Notes: generated by a model from the letters alone, not told the origin. DNA of 64,000 nt from Fischerella sp. PCC 9605 (GCF_000517105.1 NZ_KI912148.1:1703033-1767032); one strand, 5' to 3'; positions 1 to 9,412 are shown, counted from the stretch's first letter. Numbers and translations are program-made.

Positions 1-1905
1 GGGTGAAAGTTCTAAAGACTGGGCAACTTGAGGAACCGTAAGATAACCCGAAATCTCGCGGGGATGAGACTGGCTACGGTTTTGAAAAATATGATGTTTA
101 AGCCGGATAGTTTTGACTGTACTGGGCAGGAGAGTTTTGCATAGTGGCGATCGATAACCTTGTGCCGTCAGTTGTTGAGCGATAACTTGGTCATCAATAC
201 TTTGTTGGCTCAAACTAACAACCTGAGTTTCCAATTCCTGGGCATTGGTGAGTTCAGCCAATGAACCAACTGGGATTGGCAGGTCAACATTAGTAGTGTC
301 ACCACCTTTTCCAAATAATCCGAGTGCGAACTGTATCACGTGCAACACGATGAATGACGACCTTATCAATGAGGCAGCGTAGCAGAGATTTTTTTTGCAC
401 TTGTGTCAAGGTGCCACTGTGCCAAAGTTCAGGGAGCCTTTGTCCAATGTTAATAAAAGCAGTTTTGAGTTCTTTTGGTAGGTGATCTACTGTTTGAGGC
501 TGCTGACGTTGAGCATAGTTTTCTTGGGCAAGTTTTAGTTCGCGTAAAGCGTTTTCCCAACGCTGTTCTAGTTCGGCCGCTACCAATCGGTTATCCGGGT
601 CAACCCGGTTAAACTGTCTTTCTGCTAGTGCTACTTGATACTGTAAACGTTGTATTTGTTGGAGAGTGCGCTCGTTCCACTGTCTCTTGAGACTGCTGTT
701 GGGTTTTGACAGCTTTGTGATAAGCATCTAGCTCTACAACTGACAAAGCTTCTAAAAAGGCATTGACTACGTACTCATCAATTGCATCAGCAGGAATATA
801 CTGACAAACAGGCACACGATACTGCTGCCGTAAGGAGTTACAAATATAGCGGGTTGCGCCTTTGTACTGGACAACCATCTTGTGACCACATTCACCACAG
901 TAAACTATCCCATGCAGTAATGCTGCACCAGGGCGAGGGATACCACGAGTTTTATTGCGGTCATACTCAGCATAATTATCCATAAGCTGTGCCTGATTAC
1001 GCTCGTAGGTTTGCCAACTGATGTAAGCTGGATATACGTCATTGACTCGGATTTTCCATTCGGCCATTGGCAATTGCTTTTGTTGTGGCTGATTTGAAAC
1101 CAAAACCACGTTTGAGAGTACGTGTACGTCCATATACAAATGCACCAGCGTAGGCAGGATTTTTCAGAATTGAGATGATACTTGCCACGCTAGGCTTGCG
1201 CCAGAAAAATATCACCAAAGCGATTTCTCCGTGGAAGCAACAGCCCTTCACTGTTGAACGTCTGCAACACTTTGGAAGCTGACTTACGTTGCCCAAAAAT
1301 CTCAAACACTAAGTTAATTCGGTTAATCACCTCACGATTTGGGTCTTTCTGCACCACTCCCAGTTCATCACGAACCCAAACCCACAGGTAAGGTGAGTGC
1401 CAGTTCACCACGCCTGGCTTTGCTAAGAATCCCAGCACTTAAGCGGGAACGAATCGTATGCAACTCTACTTCGGAAATTTGTCCTTTGAGTCCCAACAAT
1501 AATCGACCATTGGCACTACTTGGATCATAAACCCCATCTCTGTCAGCAATCAAACAACCTCTGTAACCACACAAGTCCAGCAAGGGATACCAATCTGAGC
1601 AATTACGTGACAGGCGAGTAACATCATAAGAGAGGATAATCCCTACTAATCCTAAAGTTACCTGGGCTAACAGTTCTTTAAAGCCTGGTCGCTGTTCTGC
1701 GCTGGCGGCGGTAATACCTAGATCAGTGTCAATTACCTCAATGTTATTATCCGACCAGCCCAGTTCTATAGCTCGCTGACGCAGAGCGTATTGCAGACGC
1801 AAACTCTCCTGATTGCTGATTAATTTGATGTGGGGTAGACTGACGAATGTAGATTATCGCTTTGCGGTTCAGGTGTTGGAGTGTTACTAGCTCTGAGGTA
1901 CTCAT
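1..1905 (-). pseudogene. Serine recombinase (resolvase/invertase type), decayed, partial at left edge
   Basis: Large serine recombinase of the kind carried by mobile elements. I place the start at an ATG at 1905, preceded by a strong AGGAGG, which reads MSTSELVTLQHLNRKAIIYI and then RQSTPHQ, the catalytic-serine region. The frame is then lost near 1816. The resolvase core (LQYALRQRA, YDVTRLSRN) is in another frame at 1368-1802. The zinc-ribbon region (CGECGHKM, CNSLRQQ) is at 609-1100, the coiled coil at 299-690, and a C-terminal helical region runs off the window in yet another frame after about 308. Shifts are needed near 1816, 1375, 1200, 1100, 690 and 308. With about six frameshifts it cannot make a working enzyme unless the assembly is poor here. 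The family assignment is firm; element boundaries are not visible. Confidence 0.85.
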
Positions 1906-2002
1906 AAATTACCTCCTGGAAGACGGTTTGTAGTTCGTCTGTGATTACTTCTTGGAGTGCTGGGGTGAGGCGTTCCCAGATCTCACGGGGTGGGATTGAC
2001 AT
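1820..2002 (-). CDS. Small accessory ORF of the recombinase element
   Basis: A 60-residue protein of unknown function. It begins MSIPPREIWERLTPALQEV, is acidic and probably helical, and has a Pro/Ser/Thr-rich tail. Its 3' part overlaps the recombinase start (1905) by 86 bases in a different frame, and its 5' end overlaps the DUF5372-like ORF upstream. This tight three-gene overlap suggests translational coupling within one mobile unit. It appears intact although the recombinase behind it is broken. No catalytic motif is visible. I infer it is real from the compact arrangement and the absence of internal stops. Confidence 0.55.
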   Translation of the reverse strand: MSIPPREIWERLTPALQEVITDELQTVFQEVIYEYLRASNTPTPEPQSDNLHSSVYPTSN

Positions 2003-2220
2003 AAAACCTCACATTGTTTGGCTAACGTGACTAACTCAGTCACACTCTCTAATGTGAGCTTAGTACGTAAATACTGTTTTGGGAGAGCTAATTGGGTTGC
2101 TGATAAAGGAATGCGTAAGCGCATATGACCTCGATAGGCTACTACCGCATGACCCTCACCACTTGGCGGGGTTGATATGGATATCACTGCAAACCTTCGC
2201 CCAAATAGTGGGTGCATCAC
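1945..2220 (-). CDS. DUF5372-like small protein of the recombinase element
   Basis: A 91-residue protein beginning MMHPLFGRRFAVISI. The HPLFG-x-x-F opening followed by a short beta-rich segment (VVAYRGHMRLRIPLSATQLA) resembles the DUF5372 proteins that sit upstream of transposon recombinases. It leads the operon DUF5372 - 60-aa ORF - recombinase and overlaps the next ORF by 58 bases. The frame is open back to about 2300, so translation could start earlier at the GTG at 2223 or a non-ATG codon. I chose the ATG because it matches the usual start of the family as I remember it. Function unknown. Confidence 0.55.
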   Translation of the reverse strand: MMHPLFGRRFAVISISTPPSGEGHAVVAYRGHMRLRIPLSATQLALPKQYLRTKLTLESVTELVTLAKQCEVLCQSHPVRSGNASPQHSKK

Positions 2221-2299
2221 ATCAGTTACTTCTATGTCAGTTAAGTTTGCTGATGGGTTCTTGAGATGGGCATTAAGTAATGGTTTCGTTAGTCATTAG

Positions 2300-2386
2300 T
2301 CATTACCAACCAACAACCACCAACCAACAACCAACAACCATCAACCACCAACCACCAACCACCAACCAACAACCACCAACAAATTT
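2300..2386. repeat. CCAACAA/CCACCAA heptamer tandem repeats
   Basis: Degenerate head-to-tail heptamers of the CCAACAA and CCACCAA type fill the space just before the flavodiiron gene. They resemble the short tandemly repeated repetitive sequences (STRRs) known from heterocystous cyanobacteria. They end 3-4 bases before the start region of the gene and leave no obvious Shine-Dalgarno there. Confidence 0.8.
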
Positions 2387-2388
2387 CT

Positions 2389-4131
2389 ATGTCTGTGCAA
2401 ACTTTAACTCCTACAACCACTCGCCCTCGTGACGTTCAAGTTGCTGAAATTGGTACTCATACTCTAGTTTTGCGATCGCGGACTTGGGAACGTCTCAAGT
2501 TTGAAGTTGAATATGCCCGCCAAAAAGGAACAACGGCTAATTCTTATCTCATCCAAGCCGATCAAACTGCTTTAATTGACCCTCCTGGCGAGTCTTTTAC
2601 TCAGATTTTTCTACAGGAACTCAATAAACATTTGGATTTGACGCAGTTGAATTATGTCGTTCTCAATCACGTCAATCCAAATCGGATGGCAACCCTGAAA
2701 GTCCTCCTTGAACAAGCACCCCAAGTCAAGATTGTCTGTTCTAAACCCGCTGCTAATGTTGTGAAAACGACTTTCCCTGACTGGGAGTTGAAAATTGAGT
2801 TAGTCCGTTCTGAAGACACTCTCGATTTGGGAGGAGGGCATCAACTGCAATTCGTTACTGTACGGACTCCCCGTTGGGCAGATGGACTGTGTACTTATGA
2901 CAGTGCTACCCGCATTCTTTATACTGACAAGTTGTTTTGAGTTCATGTCTGTAGTGATGTTCTTTTTGATGAAGACTGGAAGCAATTGGATGCGGATCGC
3001 CGCTATTATTTTGACTGTCTCCACGCTACCCAAGCCAAACAAGTGGAAGCAGCCTTAGAGAAATTAGCACCTTTAAAAGCCAAATTTTACGCTCCCGGTC
3101 ACGGCCCCATTGTCCGCTACAGTCTCAGCCGCTTTAGTTACGATTACCGCCAATGGTGTCAGGAACAAAAAACCCAGGAATTACGAGTTGCTTTGCTTTA
3201 TGCTTCTGCTTATGGCAATACAGCAACCTTAGCACAGGCGATCGCCCAAGGATTAATTCAAAGTGGCGTTGCCGTTGAATCTATTAACTGCGAACTGGCA
3301 GAACCAAGCGAAATTACCCGTGCGGTGGAAGCTTGCGATGGCTTTATCATTGGTTCTCCCACATTAGGCGGTCATGCACCCACCCAAGTTCAAACCGCTT
3401 TGGGAATTGTCCTCTCGGCAGCGGCGAAAACAAAGCTGGCGGGAGTCTTTGGTTCCTATGGCTGGAGTGGCGAAGCCATCGACTTAATTGAAAGCAAGTT
3501 ATTAGACGCCAATTACCGTTTGGGGTTTGATACCATCCGCGTTCGCTTCAGTCCGACTGAGTTCATCTTGCAGCAGTGTCAGGATGCAGGGGCAGAATTT
3601 GCCCAAGTCCTGAAAAAGAAGAAGAAACTTCGGGCCCCTCGCCAAGCGTTAACAGAAGCACAAGTTGACCGCACAGAACAGGCCGTTGGGCGGATCATCG
3701 GTTCTCTGTGCGTCCTTAGTACCCGACGCGGCGATAGTCACTGCGGCATCCTCACCTCTTGGGTATCTCAAGCTACCTTCAATCCCCCCGGTTTGATGAT
3801 TGCCATTGCCCAAGATCAAAATGCAGATGCGATTATTCATCCAGGCGATCAATTTGTTCTCAACATTCTCAAGGAAGGACGCAACCTGAGGCGACACTTT
3901 TCCTATCGCAGCATCCCAGGAGAGAATCCTTTTGCTCAATTAACAACCCAAACCGCTAACAATGGTTGCCTAATTCTTAGCGATGCCCTCGCCTATCTGG
4001 AATGTACTGTTCAAAAACGAATGGAATGTGGCGATCGCTGGTTAATCTATGCAACTGTAGATGAGGGGGAAGTTTTAGAACCAACAGGCATTACCGCAAT
4101 CCAGCACCGCAAATCAGGTAGCCATTACTAA
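2389..4131 (+). pseudogene. flv1: Flv1-type flavodiiron protein interrupted by one in-frame TGA
   Basis: Flavodiiron proteins pass electrons to O2 and protect photosystem I. Read through, this is one 580-residue frame, the usual length for cyanobacterial Flv: beta-lactamase-like diiron domain (1-260), flavodoxin domain (LYASAYGNT, near 270) and C-terminal flavin-reductase domain. A single TGA at 2938-2940 (codon 184) splits it, in a motif normally read DKLFG-x-H; the frame is otherwise continuous and conserved on both sides. The diiron motif is NHVNPNR instead of the canonical HxExDH, so three ligands are neutral or basic, which marks the Flv1/Flv2 (non-canonical) class that pairs with Flv3/Flv4. 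Later ligand positions (VHVCSD, YYFD, PGHGP) keep His/Asp. Either a recent nonsense mutation, a sequencing error, or less likely recoding. The Flv1 versus Flv2 choice is an inference. Confidence 0.85.
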
Positions 4132-4460
4132 CCAATGAAGGGAACTGGGTACTAGGGCATAAAAATTATGAATTATGAATTATGAATTATGAATTATGAA
4201 ATTTTTAGCATTCAGTATTCATCATTCATAATGTTCACCTAATTCTCAATTCCCAGTCCCCAATCCCCAATCCCCATTGCCCCTAATCCCCACTAAGAGC
4301 GGTCGTGGGAGCCCCGAGTTCCCCAATCCCCAATCCCCAATCCCCAGTCACCAATACCCATTTTCTATTCCTCATTCCGTATAGCCAACATTCACGAGTA
4401 ATACCTATTTTGTCCGGAGACTTAATAGAATTAAGTCGCTAGTAGGATGGAAAGAAATAA
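4132..4460. repeat. Intergenic region with stacked tandem repeats
   Basis: No gene is seen. From about 4163 it holds GAATTAT repeats, then CCCCAAT/CCCCAGT heptamers (4250-4350). A 26-base element at 4299-4324 interrupts the heptamers and recurs in inverted orientation at 12441-12466. The promoter of the following AvaK-type gene must lie in the last 100 bases. Confidence 0.75.
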
Positions 4461-5357
4461 ATGAATTTTTATGCTGATAACATAGATGTTTTTAAAAATT
4501 TGGTAATAGCTATTATGCCTCTCTACAAACTTGCAGATTTTGATCCTAACTACCGAGATACTTTTGGTGGCGATGATATCAAAGGTTTGCCTCTCTATAC
4601 TCAAGGACAAAATAGAGTTGGTACAGTGATAGATGCACTAGTAGATCCTGATGGACGTTTTCGCTATTTAGTCATTGATACTGAATTTGATGCTAATAGG
4701 AAAAAAATATTACTTCCAATTGGTCTTACTCGCATAGATTATAGTGTTCAGCGCATTTATGTTGATGGACTAAGTAGAGAACAATTGCAAAATTTGCCTG
4801 AATATAGAGATGACATAACTGTTGATTACGATTATGAAGAACAAGTACGCAGAGCGTATCGTACTCCAGGCAGCAATGTTACCTACGATCGCAATACATA
4901 TAGTTACCAACAAGATGCAAATCTGTACAATTTGAACGAGCAAAACCATCAAAATTTGAAGTTATATGAAGAAAGGTTAATTGCTAACAAAAACCGCATC
5001 AAAACAGGAGAAGTAGCAGTTGGTAAGCACATTGAAACCGAAACAGCAAGGGTTTCAGTACCAATTGAAAAAGAGCGAGTTGTGATTGAGCGCGTTCCTG
5101 TTACAGAGGAAGGAATGGTAGTTGATTCTAATGAAGTTCAATTCCAAGAAGGGGAAGTAGCACGCATAGAAATCTACGAAGAAACGCCTGAAATTCATAA
5201 AGAAGCTTTTGTACGCGAGGAAGTGCATGTCAAGAAAGTTGTGGAACAAGATGTTGTTGAAGCTCAAGACACGATTCGTCGTGAAGAGTTAGACATTAAA
5301 ACTGAAGGTGATTTACCTTTAAGTCAAAATGACATAAATGAAATTGATCGCACTTAA
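4461..5357 (+). CDS. PRC-barrel and DUF2382 (YsnF/AvaK) stress protein, copy 1
   Basis: Soluble protein with an N-terminal PRC-barrel (KLADFDPNYRDTFGG, GTVIDALVDPDGRFRY) and a C-terminal DUF2382 domain (LYEERLIANKNR, GEVAVGKHIETETARV, REELDI). The family includes YsnF and the Anabaena akinete protein AvaK; molecular function is unknown and it is usually linked to stress or dormancy. It is first of three paralogues in a row, clearly homologous to the gene at 5645 over its whole length. The start at 4461 has the better upstream purine run (GGATGGAAAG). Alignment with copy 2 (MALYKLTDF) points instead to the ATG at 4515 (MPLYKLADF), which would drop 18 residues. An intrinsic terminator follows. 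Confidence 0.85.
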   Translation: MNFYADNIDVFKNLVIAIMPLYKLADFDPNYRDTFGGDDIKGLPLYTQGQNRVGTVIDALVDPDGRFRYLVIDTEFDANRKKILLPIGLTRIDYSVQRIYVDGLSREQLQNLPEYRDDITVDYDYEEQVRRAYRTPGSNVTYDRNTYSYQQDANLYNLNEQNHQNLKLYEERLIANKNRIKTGEVAVGKHIETETARVSVPIEKERVVIERVPVTEEGMVVDSNEVQFQEGEVARIEIYEETPEIHKEAFVREEVHVKKVVEQDVVEAQDTIRREELDIKTEGDLPLSQNDINEIDRT

Positions 5358-5401
5358 TTTGCATCAATTTGTCCCAAATATTTCTACTGAATAAAAAATA
5401 T

Positions 5402-5440
5402 CAGGCAGAGAGGATGCTCATCTCTGCCTGTATTTATTTT
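5402..5440 (+). terminator. Intrinsic terminator after AvaK-type copy 1
   Basis: A perfect 10-bp stem, CAGGCAGAGA (5402-5411) against TCTCTGCCTG (5421-5430), with a 9-base loop and followed by TATTTATTTT. It lies 45 bases after the stop of copy 1 and separates it from copy 2, so the paralogues are probably separate transcripts. Confidence 0.85.
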
Positions 5441-5644
5441 ACTTGGAGATAATAATTGGGAATTAATACTTCTAGACAATTAAGCAATACTCAATTAACT
5501 AAGTTGAGCCTGAAAGCAAATAGAAAAAATACACCTATTGATTCCATTCAAACTCGGCTAAATCATTCGTGAGAAAGAGAGAACGAATTAAAACTTTTAC
5601 TAGTCTAGGATTGAAAACAAAAAAATAATTGTAGAGGAATTAGC

Positions 5645-6559
5645 ATGGCTCTTTACAAATTGACAGATTTCGACCCTAACTATCGCGATAGCTTTGGTGG
5701 AAATGACATCAAAGGAATGAGTGTCTACGCAGAAGGCACTGATGAAAAGATTGGTACAGTATCCGACGTTTTAGTAGACGAAGAAGGTCGTTTTCGCTAT
5801 TTCGTAGTAGATCTGGGCTTTTGGATTTTTGGTAAGAAAGTCTTGTTACCAGTTGGTCGTTCCCGCATAGATCAGCAGAGCGATCGCATCTATGTCGTAG
5901 GTATGACTAAACAGCAAGCAGAAAACTTACCTGAATACGACGAGCGCCAAACTGTTGATTACGACTATGAAGAACGGGTACGCGGTGTATACCGTACTCC
6001 TCCAGTAGAAGCATCAGCACCCCTAGAAGCATCAGCACCTCTGGAAAGTGCTACAGGTGTAACTTCTACAGGATATACTCCCGCTACTCCTGCGACTACT
6101 CCTACCTATGACCGCAACACCTATACCTACGATCGCGAACCGTCTTTGTTCGGGATGAATGAGCAGAATCATCAAACTCTCAGACTGTACGAAGAACGCT
6201 TGATCGCCAACAAGCAGCGTCGGAAAGTCGGCGAAGTAGCAGTTGGCAAACACGTTGAAACAGAAACTGCACGGGTTGAAGTTCCGGTTGAAAAAGAGCG
6301 AGTAGTTGTTGAGCGAGTAACCCCACAAGACGCAGGTAGACCAGTTGCTCCAGGCGAAGCAACCTTCCGTGAAGGCGAAGTTGCTCGTATGGATATCTAT
6401 GAAGAAACTCCTGACATTCACAAAGAAACTGTGGTGCGTGAAGAAGTCAGAGTTAGAAAAGAAGTAGACAGAGATACTGTTGAGGCTCAAGACACAATTC
6501 GTCGCGAAGAATTGGATGTAGACGCTCCTAATCGTCCGATTGATAGACGGGATGTGTAG
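5645..6559 (+). CDS. PRC-barrel and DUF2382 (YsnF/AvaK) stress protein, copy 2
   Basis: 304 residues; N-terminal PRC-barrel (1-85), a variable linker with an APLEAS repeat (about residues 120-130) and Pro/Thr-rich stretch, then DUF2382 (LYEERLIANKQRRKVGEV onward). ATG at 5645 follows AGAGGAATTAGC, a good ribosome site. The linker is the main length difference from copy 1. It has no signal peptide or membrane segment, so it should be cytoplasmic. The acidic, heavily charged C-terminal half (EEVRVRKEVDRDTVEAQD) is typical of AvaK-like proteins. Role in akinete formation or desiccation is an inference from the family name only. Confidence 0.87.
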   Translation: MALYKLTDFDPNYRDSFGGNDIKGMSVYAEGTDEKIGTVSDVLVDEEGRFRYFVVDLGFWIFGKKVLLPVGRSRIDQQSDRIYVVGMTKQQAENLPEYDERQTVDYDYEERVRGVYRTPPVEASAPLEASAPLESATGVTSTGYTPATPATTPTYDRNTYTYDREPSLFGMNEQNHQTLRLYEERLIANKQRRKVGEVAVGKHVETETARVEVPVEKERVVVERVTPQDAGRPVAPGEATFREGEVARMDIYEETPDIHKETVVREEVRVRKEVDRDTVEAQDTIRREELDVDAPNRPIDRRDV

Positions 6560-6874
6560 GCCAATCCCTTGATTTAGCCTATGGTCAATAGATCGCGGCA
6601 AAACTTCCTCAACTTCTGCCGCAACTAAGTTGGGTGCAAATCGCCACTACAGGACTGGGGAATAGTGATTGGAGACTAGGTGAATTTTAGAAATTGTTTT
6701 CCCAGTACCTAATACTCGGTACCCAGTCTCCTTAAAAGGGTTACAGGTAAAGCTTCTTTATCAGCTTTGCCTGTACTAAATCATATAGACATCAAAAACA
6801 GCAAAGCAACCGCCTATGAAAATATTTATTTATTCTTGCTTTTGTTCAAATTTGAAATAATAATATTTTTATAT

Positions 6875-7750
6875 ATGAAAACTCATTTCAATGCACAATA
6901 TCAAAGAAATCATAACAGTTTGCTGGAGAATTTGAGGAGAAAAATAAGAAACTTTGCTGTATTTGATCAGCAAGGTCAATTAATAGGAAGGGTGAAAGAT
7001 TTGCTTATAGATGCTCATCACCAACTTAACATGATGGTTTCTCAGATTGGAGAACAGCAAAATCAGCAAGTCGAAGATAGCCATCGCTACTTTTTATTGC
7101 CAAGCAAATTAATTGGCAAAATCAACATAGCAACAAAATCGGTTTTACTAAATATAGACAAACTACTTACAGAGTATATGCCTGAATATCCACAATCAGA
7201 AATAACAGTCGGTAGCAAAAACCTAGAAATGCCTAACGAACAAGTAAATCTCAATAATCAAAACACTGCTGTAGAACAGTCTACTTCAGGAGCACATCCT
7301 CAAGAAGAAATCATTCGTTTACTAGGAGAAAGATTAAAAGTTGACCGGAACAAACGGAAAGTTGGTGATGTAATTATTCGCAAACAAATCGAAACCCGGA
7401 TGGTACAAATTCCAGTCCGACGTGAAAAACTGATTGTTGAACAGGTTAGTCCAGAACGCAAACAGCTTGCAGAAATTAATTTAGGTCAAGAAGAACTGCC
7501 TGAGGAACTTAGTAGTGTCGAATTAACTACACCAGAAAGACTGGAACACGAGATTTATGATGGTGCACTAACTGTCAGCGGTGAGTTCAATTCGCCTAAA
7601 ATTGCTAGTTTACTTTTAAATGCGATCGCCCTAGAGAAAAATCACGGATGTCAGAAGGTGCGAGTCACTATTACGGTTGAAGATGAGGAACAAAAGAAAA
7701 AATACCAAGAATGGTTTGAACGTACATCAATTAGTCCAAAACACAATTAA
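6875..7750 (+). CDS. Divergent PRC-barrel/DUF2382 protein, copy 3
   Basis: About 291 residues from the ATG at 6875. The open frame reaches back to 6767, but those 36 codons encode a hydrophobic, AT-rich stretch with no homology to the other copies, so I prefer the internal ATG. The PRC-barrel part is degenerate (FAVFDQQGQLIGRVKDLLID) and the DUF2382 core is recognisable (ERLKVDRNKRKVGDVIIRKQ, REKLIVEQVSPE). A longer C-terminal tail (LEHEIYDGALTVSGEF onward) is absent from copies 1 and 2. Its A/T-richer codon use and divergence suggest an older duplicate with a changed role. Function unknown. Confidence 0.75.
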   Translation: MKTHFNAQYQRNHNSLLENLRRKIRNFAVFDQQGQLIGRVKDLLIDAHHQLNMMVSQIGEQQNQQVEDSHRYFLLPSKLIGKINIATKSVLLNIDKLLTEYMPEYPQSEITVGSKNLEMPNEQVNLNNQNTAVEQSTSGAHPQEEIIRLLGERLKVDRNKRKVGDVIIRKQIETRMVQIPVRREKLIVEQVSPERKQLAEINLGQEELPEELSSVELTTPERLEHEIYDGALTVSGEFNSPKIASLLLNAIALEKNHGCQKVRVTITVEDEEQKKKYQEWFERTSISPKHN

Positions 7751-8053
7751 AGGGGAATAGGGACTGGTGACTGGGTACTGGTATTGAAGAAGAATCTAAC
7801 GAGAGCATCCCAATTTTTGAAAATATGTTTGTCATTCTGAGCGTAACAAAGTGGAGCGAAGAATCTCAAGCCTAGTTCACGACTTGAGATGCTTCATTTC
7901 GCTATTGCTCCATTCAGCATGACAGTCAATTTAAACATTTGGGATGCTCCCGAATATAACTCAGTAATCTGTCCTTGCTGCTTTCTGCCTTCTGCCTTTC
8001 TTCAAAAAATCCCTTTTCCCTTTCACCTTTCACCTTTCCCCTTTCCCCTCTAC
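7751..8053. other. Intergenic region with palindromic repeat element
   Basis: Contains the inverted-repeat element listed at 7802-7950 and a pyrimidine-rich tract (7990-8050; CCCTTTC and CACCTTT units) directly behind the stop of the minus-strand kinase. No gene is seen; a plus-strand frame at 7889-8092 runs through the repeat and is rejected. Confidence 0.6.
7802..7950. repeat. Palindromic MITE-like element
   Basis: Outer inverted repeats GAGCATCCCAA (7803-7813) and TTGGGATGCTC (7938-7948) enclose a second pair: GTCATTCTGAGCG with GCGAAGAATCTC on the left, and GAGATGCTTCATTTCGC with CAGCATGACAG on the right. The whole unit of about 150 bases can fold on itself. It has no coding capacity, so a non-autonomous mobile repeat is likely. 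Confidence 0.7.
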
Positions 8054-9412
8054 TCACAACAAAGGCAACAAGATTTCAAACTCAGTACCTAGACCAACCT
8101 TTGAAATCAAATTAAATTTGCCTCCATGTCTTGCTGTTATAATTCGATAACTTACTGCTAGGCTAGTTTCTTTATTAGCCCTTTTCTCCACAGAAAAAGA
8201 TTCAATAATTTTTTTTTGTAATTCCTGAGGCATTCCTGGACCATTATCAGTAATGCGAATTGAAACCCAACGAGAATCTGGAGCGTGTGGAGTAGTAGCT
8301 GGTTGAGAAACTACTGCTGTAGTAATCTGTATTTGTGGTTTCTTAGGTTTATTTATAAAATCTGAATTAAAGTGCTGTCGCACTGCCTCATCGAGCAAAA
8401 AATCTATAGATTGACTTAAAATATTCATAAATACTTGGTGTAACTGTCCAATAAAACAATAGACTGGAGGGAGATTACCGTAGTTTTTAATAATCTCAAT
8501 TTCTCCTTTGATTCGGCTATTTATTAGTAATAAAATATTATTTATACAGGCGTGTAAATCTGCGGGTTTTGGATAAACTTCATCAATATGACAAAAATTT
8601 TGCAAACTAATTACCATTTTTTTTAAACGTTCTGTGCCAGTACGGATACTAGCAAGAGTTCGTGATAAGTCTTGTTCTAAAAAATCAAACTCCATCTCTT
8701 CTTTAAGAGAAACGATTTCTTCAGATAGGACTGGCAATTTTTTTTCGTAAGCTGCGATTAGTTTAAGCAAGTCTTGGCTGTAATTAGAGACATAAGTTAA
8801 GTTGCCCCAGATAAAACTTACTGGATCTAAAATTTCATGGGCAATTCCGTCTACCAAACGCCCTAAACTCGCCATTTTATCATTCTGAATCATTTGGGCT
8901 TGGCTGCGTTCATAACGCACTTGAGTTTCTATACCGCGAATTTGCCAAGAAGCAATATTTAATTGCTGCACATCTAACAATTGGTAGGTATTGTATGCAG
9001 TTTGCACAACTAGCGGTTCTGCTACCAATTCAGGCGATCGCCTCAATGTCAGTTGCATAGCTGTCAAAATTGGTGTTGTCTCAGGAACTACCAAAATCGA
9101 CGTACGAGCATAACTGTAGAGAATACTTAAAGCCTGGTTAAAAAATAACTCTTGTCCGTAAGGGCGAATTAAAAATTCCAGCAGTCGTCGCCGCGAAATC
9201 ATACCAGCATATTTTCCTTGTTCTACCAAGATTGCTCCTGGCAGTAACGGATATTTTTCAAAAGCTTTCCCCACCTCCACGCCTGTACAGCTTGTTTCTA
9301 CCTGGAAGTTGTAAAGCTGTAACTCCTGGAGAGTGGACTCTAAATTGAGATCGCGATCGCTACCAGCAGACAATAATGGTGGTGATATTTCCGAACGAAA
9401 TTCCTGTACCAC
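8054..9412 (-). CDS. Sensor histidine kinase with CBS-like input domain and degenerate ATP lid
   Basis: 452 residues, no membrane segment. Residues 20-150 resemble the CBS-pair input of cyanobacterial kinases (GAILVEQGKYAGMISRR). The dimerisation helix carries the H-box MASLGRLVDGIAHE with His192. The ATPase domain has an intact G1 box (ITDNGPGM), but the N box reads NILSQSID where a second Asn is usual, and the G2 box reads ETSLAVSYRII in place of the GLGL motif. Kinase activity may therefore be weak or altered. No response regulator is adjacent. Family certain; signal and partner unknown. Confidence 0.85.
   Translation of the reverse strand: MVQEFRSEISPPLLSAGSDRDLNLESTLQELQLYNFQVETSCTGVEVGKAFEKYPLLPGAILVEQGKYAGMISRRRLLEFLIRPYGQELFFNQALSILYSYARTSILVVPETTPILTAMQLTLRRSPELVAEPLVVQTAYNTYQLLDVQQLNIASWQIRGIETQVRYERSQAQMIQNDKMASLGRLVDGIAHEILDPVSFIWGNLTYVSNYSQDLLKLIAAYEKKLPVLSEEIVSLKEEMEFDFLEQDLSRTLASIRTGTERLKKMVISLQNFCHIDEVYPKPADLHACINNILLLINSRIKGEIEIIKNYGNLPPVYCFIGQLHQVFMNILSQSIDFLLDEAVRQHFNSDFINKPKKPQIQITTAVVSQPATTPHAPDSRWVSIRITDNGPGMPQELQKKIIESFSVEKRANKETSLAVSYRIITARHGGKFNLISKVGLGTEFEILLPLL

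Noticed and set aside
2389-4131. Selenocysteine or programmed recoding at the flavodiiron TGA
   Set aside because: The position is Gly in the family, there is no known selenocysteine use in cyanobacteria, and no obvious recoding hairpin follows; a point mutation is simpler.
7889-8092. 67-codon plus-strand frame beside the histidine kinase
   Set aside because: Lies within the palindromic element and pyrimidine tract.
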